Positions 23,137-33,635 of a stretch of 64,000 bases of DNA are shown here, one piece after another. Position 1 is the stretch's first letter; every line of letters begins with the position of its first letter. Source of the stretch: Zygnema cylindricum (taxonomy: Eukaryota; Streptophyta; Zygnematophyceae; Zygnematales; Zygnemataceae); NCBI GenBank assembly GCA_037447655.1, contig JBBHKE010003115.1, positions 124,001-188,000 on the forward strand, read 5' to 3'. Position numbers and translations under genes: made by a program. The notes beneath the pieces are model-generated. The model was not told where the DNA came from, searched no databases, and saw nothing but the letters and a program-made list of their open reading frames with translations.

Positions 23137-23845
23137 GGGAGTGGCACTTCCCTTTGCCTCTCAAAATATCCAAAAGATTAACATTTTCGAAGTGTGTTTC
23201 CACCATATCCGCCCAATATGCGTATTTTTCTCCCGAGAAAATAGGAATTCTTGATGAAAGGCCCATAACCTGTTGTTCTACAACCACTGGAGCAGGTGGA
23301 GCATCAGCAGTAGTAGTGGAAGTAGACATAATCCCACTCACAGAAGCTTATCAAGAATCCTATCAAACAGCTGTTTTCTACAGCTCACCAAATCTGATAC
23401 AATGAACCAAACTACTTCAAACTATAAAGCAGTATAGAATATCACAAAGACTGACAACTCCCAAAGTTTCAGCTCAATTGATCCAACATACACCAAGATA
23501 TGCAACTCAGAAGTTTCCCAAAAACAGTTTGCAGATTACACAGTCTGGAAGTCTGGATACATAAAATGTTCTATGTCCTAAGTCTTATACTCTTCACTTA
23601 GTTGTACTTCTACATAGTGCTGTGCCGCTGATACAAGTGGTCCTACAAGATACGTCCAAAAGAACTAAACTGCCACTAAGGTCTAAGTGCACCTAATCAC
23701 GCTAAAACTAATCTATCATTGCACACTCAATATGACTAAGAATCCTATACAGGTTATTTAATCAAATACTTGTCGCCTGGCTTAGTGAATCTCGTCCGTT
23801 GACTTGATTCGAATCAACCGCAGTAGCGCAGTTCAATTCCTGATT

Positions 23846-24070
23846 ATATTCAAAAATATCCGCAGCTTCGTAGCAGCTGCGTTATCACATACAAAAGTTT
23901 GCCGCAGCTGCGTTTGTCTTGTTGCGTAGCAACTGCGTTGTTATGTACCAAAATATCCGCAGTTGCGTTTGACCCGTTGCGTCGCAGGCTGCGGTTGTCC
24001 GTACAGACCATATCAAAAATAACCGCAGCTGCGCTTGTTCCATCTGTGTCGCAGCTGCGTTGTCGGTGCC
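23846..24070. repeat. About 57-bp tandem repeats with CAGCTGCG in copia B LTR
   Basis: Four imperfect units, each holding the palindromic core GCAGCTGC or GCAGTTGC twice (for example CCGCAGCTGCGTTTG). They lie in the U3-like part of the 5' LTR, where retroelements carry enhancer repeats. The other copia B LTRs have related CAGCTG-rich sequence at 18250-18450 and 22110-22310. Confidence 0.7.
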
Positions 24071-24159
24071 AAAAACCTGTACTGTGATTCAAGTGATGAC
24101 GCGTGTCCATATAGATCTATTTTTCTGCCGTCCTATAAATTTGCTGAGACTTAAAGCTT

Positions 24160-24244
24160 TTAAAAAACAACATTAATTAGCATCAATTACGGTAAATTTT
24201 CTTCAACACTATTTAAACTTTGACACTAATAACCATTCGCGGTG
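24160..24244 (-). mobile_element. Right terminus of a pogo-like transposon (fragment)
   Basis: The last 80 bp match the right end of the 12-kb element at 61045-61129: CACTATTTAAACTTTGACAC is shared exactly, and the terminal repeat reads GACACTAATAACCATTCGCG, then GTG and TA. Copia B's LTR cuts off the rest. Confidence 0.7.
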
Positions 24245-27200
24245 TACTGTAGATGTCACGCGGTCACACCAAAAAACACGACGACTTTTACCGCACAGTA
24301 ACATTTTCTGTACATATTTGTCCGCCCTGGGAAGTGGACAACAGGCAGATCATATTTGAATGAAGCAGAAGAAAAATGGAGACATATCGTTTGTCGTTTC
24401 TATCACAGGGAAAAGCCGAAATATATGCAGATGGACGTATCCGAAGGTCACAATCTGGTACCCGAATCTGGCCATACCCGACATTTTATTTTTTGTTTTT
24501 AAATCACCCGGCCGAATCCAGCCGGCCCCGGAATTCGGCACCCGAATCCTTTCCGGATCCGACGCGACTTGCCGGGTACGGAACGGGTACAGATTCCAGT
24601 ACCCGATTGTGACCTCTGGACGTATCCACATGTCGATTATATATTTCTCCTTTTGAAAGCCTTGGCATTTGTCGAGTTATCAGAATGGGTTGTGGATTTT
24701 GAAGTGGAGAGTGTAAATACAAGCCATTTTAGTAATTTAGTTTTCAGTTATAATAATCACATTACATGGTAATCTTAGACATCCATTAAAGTTGCTTATC
24801 GAGTTGGGGTAGTCAGCTTCCGATTTTTTAACGTTAGAGGGGTCACTATCTTGGGCGATCTATCAACTCGACTTCGCATCTTCAATAATGGGATTCGGTC
24901 ATTAACCCTATTAATTTTAAAGGTATTAAACCGTATGAAACTGTGTGTACGATTTAAACTATTGGTACGCCATAAACACACCATCACCCCCCAAAAAAAG
25001 GCAAAAAAAAGAGTTTTGAAGCTAAAAGCCACAAAATAACCATCAAAAACCTTAAAAAGCCATACACAACCCATCTACATTGCAAAACACAAAAATCCTT
25101 GTTAAAAGCCAAAAATGTTTGAAAAACCATAAAATACCTTGAAAAAAGATGTTAAACATATGTTTAAATCATTGTAAGTAGTATGAAACATAAGAGAATT
25201 GAAAACCAAAAAAAGATGTAAAAAATCCCTACCGCTATCTAGATATCTTAATATAATAACAAATAAATAAAAATTGGATATCTCCCAATTAAAAAAACAA
25301 GCGAGAAAAGTTACAACACGTCGTCGATTATTACAAGAAACTATGTAATATCAGACAAAAACACGTTTAATAAAAAAAATGACCGTTTTTGTTACCAACC
25401 AAACAAATTGCCCTTAAAAGTGTTGGACCTAAATGCCACAAACACAAAAAGTCTAAGCAATATAACGCAATTTTACAATTTTAATAGTGATTTTGTACCA
25501 ATTAAACCCAAAGCCACATATTTATTTATTGATAGGATCAATATACACTACAAGGCACTCATAACATAATCACAAATTAAGTACAACTCCAACACAAATA
25601 TTACAAACATCCGGCGCAAGAAAGCCAAAGTGATTAATGTTTGTTTTTTTGCTTTTTTTTTTTTAACACGAAATACCGTTTTAATGCCAATTGGTTTTTT
25701 CTTAACGCGCCACAACCATCAAGTCACTTGTACCGGAAATAAAAACTACCAACACTAAAACAACCCTCATACTAATTATTTTTCAGTTCCAACAGTGGTT
25801 CATGGTGTGGGTTCAACAGACTTTTGGTTTAATTAATGATTTTTTTTTTTAAGAAAAGAAAGGGAACTCGGATGAGTTGATTGACAAAACTGACACTATT
25901 TCAAGTACCTATATGAAATAACTTTTATGTCGTATTTTTTGGTGATTGTGGTTAAGTTACTTTTGTGTTTGAGTAAAGGATAAAATGCGACAATCTTATC
26001 ACCTAAAAGCTGGAGATGATGGTTTGTTTATTTCCCCTCCCCCTCCCCCCCCCCCTCCACCTCAAGAACATTTCTTGATAAATAAACTCGCGATACGAGA
26101 AAAGGTGAAGAAGCTCGTACAAACGTGTGACATTATGAATGAGTGTCACGTCTCACTTACGACAAAAATGTCTTTCTCTTATCATGGGAAAGGACATTGA
26201 ACAAGCCCTTAGAGAATCCACTCACTGGAAAAGAAAGGAATTACTTTATTGTTTCAAATAAAGTTTTCGTGATATGGGGACTTTCTTTGACACTTTCTTC
26301 CAACATTTTCGGAAATTGAGGGGTCCAGAGTGAGGAGAGAGAGAGGACTTTTTTTCTATAGGGATCATAGTGAGGTAATTTACGTAGATGGTACGCTATT
26401 GAAGTCTATTTCCACCTTTCACTGTGTTTTTTTATGCTAGTTAGTTTGTTACATAAAAATCAAACAAATGAAATATTTACTGGTTTTCCCCTAAATCACT
26501 ATTGTGAAAGACATTTTTGCACATTGAGCAATATACTTAGAAAGGCAAATTTTGTCAACATATGTTAATATATGTCATTTTTGGTCTACAATTTTATATG
26601 GAAGAAAGTTTTGTGACGACTATAGATGTCACAAGTTTGAGTCGCTTTTGTTATATTCAAGCGTATATTTTTTACAAGGTAGACTGAAGTAAATTTAATT
26701 CTATATGGTAAATCCTATAATCATTATTTACTCTGTTAAAGGTTAGTGAATGGTTTGCTCATAAATTTGAGTTTCTTGTCAAAACTTTTGATAAAATCCT
26801 CTAAAACTTGACGATTTGCTCCAAGAATTGTCTTATTCAAATATATTTGTGGATGATTAGCCACATGATTTGTATTTGTTGAACATGTTTTTCGATAATT
26901 TGCCCTCACCGTTAGATTCTTATAATCTCCTTGTTGATGACTTGCTCCAAGTTTTAAGTTTGTATATTATTTGTGGATAATTTGTTTTAAAAATTGGATA
27001 TTTATGTCTAGTTTTCAAATTGTTATGGATGATTCAGCCATTCAACAAGTCACTCGACATGTTGTCACACAACTTTGTCAAAAACAATAATTTAAAAAAA
27101 AAACCCCAAAAAGAGCAAGGAAATTTTCAATAAAAGATGTCTAAACTCTAGGAGGGTTGACAACACTTTGTTCGTTTTTTTACGATAGAATAGGTGGCTT

Positions 27201-28479
27201 TATAAACTAGATGTGGGCAATTCTATGATCGCGGTCATGGATTTCCAGAATATAATATTGACCAAACTGTACAAAAAAATGTATCTAAAAAAAATCTAGA
27301 TTATTTCGTGCACTTTGACAAGATATACTTTTTCTCTTAAAAAACTGTGAGGGGATCTATCATTGACCTTTTCCACATCTCTTTGACCTTATTCAATTGG
27401 GGACATTTTATTTTATTTTATTTTTGGCAAATTGAAGAACATGAACTCTGGATTTCATTTTGAGCCTACTTTTATTCTCCCTTTTCATTTTTTTTTTACA
27501 GGTGATCGCGATTGACGCAAAAAAATCGACGTGGAGTAGATAAATGGGTATTGCTATTGGCGCTCCTAAATAATATAATTATAAAAACAATATTGCTATC
27601 GCTATTGCTATTGAATTATATTATTTGCGTAATTTGGATCATAAAGTTGCTCATATGAATTTAAAACCAACCATCATTCTTATAGACAAGGTTAGTCCAT
27701 CATATTCCTAGTATTTCATTGGTTCTTATGTTCTCTCTTCTCTGGTACATTTTTCTGTTTTTTGTTTGCTACCTCATTTCCTCTCTCTAATCTCGCTTGT
27801 AACAATGTTTCCTTTATTTTCGTGACTATTTGACATTTATTTATTTCGAATTAGTTTTGTTTTGTTCCATTCTTTTTTTTCAAATCCCATTGTGTCATCC
27901 CTCTCACTCTCCTTTAAGTTGATTGCATTAAAGGCTATATTAAAGGGAGAGGGACTATCTCAGCCTCTCTCTCTACTTCATTATCTCCCTCTCTCTCACC
28001 CTCTCCCTCCCTCACTCTCTTTTTGAAGAGTATGCAAGGATTTCTTACTCTAATTGAAGCCGCATTTGAAGAGACGTCTCCATAGCTGTTTGTATACAAA
28101 TGTCATTTCTTCAAATTGTCTCTCAAATTTTTTTCGTTATAACTCATCCCAAAGTTTATAATGCCTACACTCTAAGAAAATTTGTGAGGAAAACTTTAAG
28201 TCAAATTCACAATACAAAGGAAAAAAGAAGATAGTGATAACAACGAAGTCGAAAAACCAAATGCATCTGTGTATATGACCACTGGTAAAAAAAAGATGGA
28301 TAGAAAACTGAAGAAGAGAGAGCGATTTAGTAACGTAGTGAAAAACGATAGTGGTGTCGGAGCAGTGTAAGGTTCATAGATGAAAAGTGAACAGGGGAGA
28401 GAGGCGAACCCTAAGTGGTGTAAATAATGTTGAAAAGTGAGAGAGGTTTTGAGGAGAGGGTTCTTTTAAACCATCGAAT
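24245..28479. other. AT-rich intergenic region
   Basis: No gene with recognisable domains was found on either strand over 4.2 kb. It holds one MITE (24443-24616), homopolymer runs, a C-rich tract at about 26037-26058 and a CT-rich stretch near 27950-28022. Short open frames are not supported by homology I can recognise or by codon-like composition. Confidence 0.6.
24443..24616. mobile_element. Mutator-like MITE, 11-bp direct repeats
   Basis: The inverted ends are GAAGGTCACAATCTGGTAC on the left and, read from the right, GAGGTCACAATCGGGTAC: one gap and one mismatch over the first 18-19 bp. Identical 11-bp direct repeats TGGACGTATCC flank it (24432-24442, 24617-24627). A 9-11-bp duplication is typical of Mutator-type insertions. 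The 174-bp interior has no coding capacity. Confidence 0.8.
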
Positions 28480-28612
28480 TGAAGTTTTTTGGCTGGGTGA
28501 CAACGCTTGGTGAGTTTATACATGAGAGGTTTGCACGGTCCACGAAGTAATTCTGGGTTAGTTTCTCCATGGGAGGTGTTCACGGTCCACGGAGTAACAC
28601 TTGGTGGTTTTA
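28480..28612. repeat. 47-bp satellite, left block
   Basis: About two and a half units of the same satellite seen at 31240-31676 (unit begins GAGGTGTTCACGGTCCACGG). The block is cut at 28612 by the start of a plus-strand LTR. Confidence 0.8.
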
Positions 28613-31233
28613 TGTTGAAATTGATGTATTTTCTAGGTCTATGTTAGGATAAAAAATGAGCACAGGCAGTTTGCCACTAAACTCCCTTCTCTAAGCCCCC
28701 ACACTTGTTGTAGTCACTGAAGGCTGGATACGGAGCTAGAGCAATGGCTGCCGATGTATACGGAGCTAGAGCCATGGCCGCCGATGCCTTCTTGATAGGG
28801 AGCTAGAGCCATAGCTGCCTAGGCCCTCTAGAGAGACAATAAGTAGACTTGGTAGATTTACCAAAAATGGATTTGACGGACCCAAAAATTGATCCTGGTA
28901 CCTTTCGTCCGTCAAATCACTCAAAGTTATTAGCATTGACCATTGAGTCAATGACCTATGCTTAAGTATGTATGGTTTGGTAGATATTTAAACATATACA
29001 CGTAGGACATTTCGTTTAACAAATGAAATGTTAGTAGAACATATAACTTGTTATGTACTATAGTACTGCACAAAATAAATGTTGTGAACATTTATTTCAA
29101 CAACTTATTTTAAAAGTCGATCTAATCGGACGGCCGTGGTAAGCGTTGATATTGCGGAAAGGACATTTTGGCGGTTTTTGGACGCCGCCACTCCGGATGA
29201 CACGTGGCAACATCATACGGGTTTACAAAATCTCCAAGGCGCAAGATTACAAATCCGGATGTGACAGATGTCACCGGTATGGACATGCCGTACGAATGTT
29301 GTGCAGAAATTACTCCGAAACCTCTACGTTCTGTAATTCTATGGCCTTGATTGCCACACATAATTCGCAGGTCCAAATAAGCTAATCTAGATAGTGCCGA
29401 CTCCAAGTTTATATAAACCCAAATGGTTGACCCCTTGAAAATCAGAACCCCATTACAGCTTCACCCCTGTGAAATGAGACTTTTTGTGTGCTCAGTTCCA
29501 CCACAGAATGCAAAGTTAAAATATGAGTTTTGGATAACATTCCCCACTTTGACTCTCCATTAGAAATGCAGCCACCGTGGCAGGCAAACACTCTCACCCA
29601 CTACACCCTGTGTAGCCATGACACAATTGAGTGTGCAGCAAAAAGAATCATTGAAAATGGTCAACTAAGTTTATAGTTTTGGCTGGCAGAGTTAGCCTTT
29701 TATACACGATGCACTCTGGGAGAGTCGGCTACCTACACAAAATATTGTAAGTCCTAAAATCCCTCTCTTAACACCCTAGTATTGAAGTACGAACCAATCG
29801 CATGACTGTACAGTACAATAAAGTACAAGTGTCGGAGTACTTTATGTACGGTCCTTGTACGGTAATGTCATAATGATGACATTTGTCACATCCGATCTTG
29901 TCGTCTTAGGTGCCAGAGATCCTACAATCCTCCAAAACATTGCCACGTGTCATCTGGAGTGGCGGCGCCCGCAAACGCCAAAGCGGCCAATCCGTAATCC
30001 CGGCTCGCACCACGGCCATAGATTCAAATCGGCTTTTTATCCGGACCGTCGAAATAAATGTTCGCAGTATTTATTTCGTGCGGTACTATATTACACAACT
30101 AGTTGTATGTTGCCGTACCTTGTATTTGTTAAACATAATGTCGTACTTGTACATAGTTAAATATTTATCAATCCCTACATACCTTTGGATTAGTCGTAGA
30201 CTAAACGGACAAAACTAATGGCTACGGGTGATTTGACGGACGGTAGGTACCAAGATCAATTGCTGCGTTCGTCAAATGCCTTTTTAGTAAATCTACCAAG
30301 TCTAGTTCCTGTCTCTCTAGAGGGCATAGGCAGCCATGGCTCTGTCTCCCTATCTAGCCTTTAGTGACTACAACAAGTGTGGGGGCTTAGAGAAGGGAGT
30401 TAGAGAAAGACTGCCGCTTCCTTTTTCTATCCTAATACAGACCTAGAAAATACATAAATAACAACACTCCCCTTATTTTGTAGTCTATTTTCTTTTCAAC
30501 TCCCACACAAAAAAAACAAACACCCGCTCCCCCCTTTTTCTTTTTCCTTTTCATTTTCCTTTCATCAAAATTTAAGAAAATACCCTCATATTTTAAAAGG
30601 TCTATTAGATGAGCTGAAATAAACAATCCACCTTGTTGATGATACATTTTATTTAGCATTCCACTTTTCAAAAATCCGAGCAAAGATTTTATCCACCTCA
30701 TCTCTTTTCCATCCACACAAAATCCGATTTCCCTCTTGCAGTTCAAACAGCCAGCCCCATCTCCAATCTGCAACACACACCTTGATGCTAACCCTTATAC
30801 AAACACACCTTCATAAATGGCATCACTCTTATTAGTAATGTCAAATCCGTTACCCCCCAAATTTACCCTTAAATCAAGAGCCCCCACTAAGTTCCTCATA
30901 AAATCTACATCTTCCGTACTCATGTTTTAGTCCATGATACTCACCCCATTTTTTGAACTTTCCTCACTCTCTCCCATGGAATTCTTTCCACTATCACTTT
31001 CTTACTTTATTCCCAATAAATATTTCTCCTCCCCTAAACCTTTCATTAAATATTTCTCTTCTCCCTATCCTTTAAAACCTCCTCTAGTTTTACTTCTCCC
31101 CGTTCCTTGTATTAGGGTTGTGACTGTCAGGGTATCAGTCATTTAGGTTTATATCAACTTAGATTCAACACTATCTAGATAAGCTTCTTTCAATCTGCGA
31201 TTTCTGTGGGAAATGGACCCCATAGAATTACAG
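28613..31233 (+). mobile_element. Plus-strand LTR split by a nested copia
   Basis: It begins TGTTGAAATTGATG at 28613 and ends AGAATTACA at 31233, interrupted at about 29332-31105. The flanks TTTTA (left) and GTTAA (right) each differ by one base from GTTTA in the intact satellite unit, so a decayed 5-bp duplication is likely. Part of the LTR around the inner insertion is missing. No internal region is attached; it is probably a solo LTR. Confidence 0.65.
29332..31100 (-). mobile_element. Truncated copia: 3' LTR plus RNase H remnant
   Basis: A minus-oriented LTR (29332-30466; TGTAATTCTATGG to AATAACAACA) is followed by a polypurine tract (CTCCCCTTATTTT on the plus strand) and a very decayed RNase H region (about 30776-30480). 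No reverse transcriptase or integrase remains. CGTTC occurs at 29327-29331 and 31101-31105, possibly a duplication, but the surrounding LTR is not continuous across the site, so this is uncertain. Confidence 0.65.
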
Positions 31234-31239
31234 TTAATA

Positions 31240-31676
31240 CATATGAGGTGTTCACGTTCCACGGAGTAACGCTTCGTGAGTTTATACATGAGAGGTGTTC
31301 AAGGTCCACGGAGTAACGCTTGGTAAGGAAATACATTGGAGGTATTCACGGTCCACGGAGTATCGCTTGGTGAGTTTCTACATGGGAGGTGTTCACGGTC
31401 CACGGAGTAATGCTTGGTGAGTTTCTACATCAGAGGTGTTCAGGGTCAACGGAGTAACGCTTGGTGAGTTTCTATATGGAAGGTGTTCACGGTCCACGGA
31501 GTAACGCTTAGTGAGTTTTTAGATAGGAGGTGTTCACGGTCCACGGATTAAACGCTTTGTTAGTTACTACATGGGATGTGTTCACGGTCCACGGAGTAAG
31601 GTTTGGTGAGTTTCTACATGGAAGGTGTTCATCGTCCACGAAGTAATGCTTGGTGCGTTTCTACACGGGAGGTGTT
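31240..31676. repeat. 47-bp satellite, middle block (nine copies)
   Basis: Nine consecutive units of about 47 bp, beginning GAGGTGTTCACGGTCCACGG and continuing with AGTAACGCTTGGTGAGTTTC. Units differ at a few positions. The array is cut at 31676 by copia E and resumes at 40674. There is no spacer diversity and nothing CRISPR-like. Confidence 0.92.
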
Positions 31677-31698
31677 TGCAATTCTGAGACCTCCATAG

Positions 31699-32753
31699 TG
31701 TAGAAATTAATGGTACATTTTTAGTATTTTCTAGGTCTAAATAGAAATATAGAAAGAAGCCGAGGCAGTCTACCTCTAACTTCTCTCTCCAAACTCTCAA
31801 ACTTGTCGCAGTCACTGAGAAATTGGAGAGGGAGCTAGAGCCATGGCTACCTAGGCTATCCAGAGGTTTACGGGAAATTTATATTAGTTAGGGTTTATTT
31901 ATTTAAAAGGAATGTGCCGGCGACAGGAATTGATCCTTGTACCTACCGGCCAGCATACTGGAAATAGCATGTAGCCTTAGCAGTTAACTCTAGGAATAAC
32001 ATTACGTAGAATATAATTTGATATTTATTTAAACACGTAAACGTAGGATAAATCATTTAACTGTAATTGTTTACGGTATACATAGATCCGATAATGTATA
32101 AGTACGGAATACGGTACGAGCAAGAAATCAATACCGCGCATTTATTCTTAAGTGAAACGAATACCGCGCATGTATTTATTACGGCTACGATTAAATTCGA
32201 TTCTAATCAGACGGCCGCAATTAGCGCCGAGATCGCGGAAGAAGATTTCGGCGGTTTGTGGCCATCACCACATCAAATGACGCGTGGCGAAATTACATTG
32301 GATCGTGGAATCTCCGGAGATTATGACACCGAATCCGGGTATAACATATGTCCACATTTAGGCCATGTCGTACAATGTCCGTACATAAAGTACACCAACA
32401 GCTGTACTTTTGCGTACAGAACTGTATTCTGATTGGTTCCGTACATCAGTAGATAGAGTCTGTGAGAGAGATAGGACTTAGAAAAATTAGGAGATAGGAC
32501 CCTCTCTCCCAGAGAGCTTCTGTACAAAAGGTCAACTTTGACCCTCCATAACTTACTGCTTAGGGGAGCAAATTCAGAGATTCTTTTTGCTATCGACTCA
32601 GGGGAGACTTGTCTTCACAGAGGTGAAGTTGGTCAGAGTTTTTGTCTGGCACGGTGGCAGTTATTTTTTCTGAAACACAAAGGGGTCAGATTTATCCTAG
32701 AGGCTTCTTGGAAGCTGTCCACTCTGAGGACTTATGGAGGTCTCAGAGTTTCA
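31699..32753 (+). mobile_element. Solo LTR, TSD CATAG
   Basis: A complete 1055-bp LTR in plus orientation, from TGTAGAAATTAATGG to GGTCTCAGAGTTTCA. It is flanked by perfect 5-bp duplications CATAG (31694-31698, 32754-32758). It sits 22 bp inside the 3' LTR of copia E. Recombination between the two LTRs of a former full element is the likely origin. Confidence 0.92.
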
Positions 32754-33635
32754 CATAGGTCCTCAGAATGGGCAGCTCACACGAAGCCCCTAAGATAATC
32801 TGACCTCTTTGTGTTTCAACACAAACAAGTGCCACCCTGGCAAGCTAAAACTCCCACCACATTCACCCATGTAAAGACAAGACTCCCCTGAGTTGATAGC
32901 AAAAAGATTTTCTAAATTTGCTCCATTGAGCAGTAAGTTATGGAAGGTCAAAGTTGACCTTTTGTACAAAAACACTGTGGGAGAGAGGCGACTACCTACC
33001 AATTTTTCTAAGTCCTAGACCCCTCTCTAAACCCTCTTCTACTAATGTACGACTCCTATCAAAATGTTGTGTCATACAGAAAGGTACAGATGCCAGAGTA
33101 CTTTTTGTACGACCATTGTACGGCATGGCCAAAATGTCGACGCTGCCATATCCGGATTCGTTCCCATATTCTCCGGAGATGCCTCAAGCCAATGAGGATG
33201 TGCCACGTGTCACTTGACGTGGCGTTGACCGAAAACGGCCGAAACGCCTACTCCGCGATCTTGGCGCCTATTGTGGCCGTTAGATCGAAACCGGCTTTTA
33301 ACTCTAGCCGTCGAAATTAAATGCGCGGTATTTGTTTCTCTATCGAGACAAATGCGTGGTATTTATTTCGCAAAGTACCGTAAACCGTACGTATGCTTTA
33401 ACTGTGTCTATGTGTCATAAGTTGATTCACGTTGTTAAATGAATTTATGTACGTGTACGTCTTTAAATATTTAACGAACCTTATATACCTCAACACTAAT
33501 TCTAGACTATCAGGATAAAGTTAACGGTTAGTGGCAACTTTGACGGACGGCAGGTACCAAGATCATATCTTGGGTCTGTCAAGTTTCCTTTTGGTAAACC
33601 TACCAAACTACTGCTTGTCTCTCTAGGGACAGCAT

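Larger units (their letters stand above)
21358..24130 (-). mobile_element. copia B, internally deleted (LTR, RNase H, gag start, LTR)
   Basis: From the right: a 5' LTR (23271 to about 24130), primer site GGCCCATAACC (23260-23270), a short gag start (MGLSSRIPIFSGEKYAYW, to about 23150), then a direct jump to the end of reverse transcriptase and RNase H (23136-22414), and a 3' LTR (21358 to about 22370). About 3 kb, including protease, integrase and most of reverse transcriptase, is missing. The two LTRs differ substantially, while the left LTR nearly equals the copy at 17493, so the element may be a recombinant. Confidence 0.75.

Noticed and set aside
25985-26200. Open frame with a proline run at 26.0 kb
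   Set aside because: The proline run comes from a C-rich tract; there is no other support for a gene.
29327-31105. CGTTC pair as a firm target-site duplication
   Set aside because: The surrounding LTR is not continuous across the site and the right end is not an LTR terminus, so a chance match cannot be excluded.
31240-31676. Regular repeats resembling a CRISPR array
   Set aside because: The 47-bp units are head to tail with no unique spacers and no cas genes, in a eukaryotic repeat context; it is a satellite.
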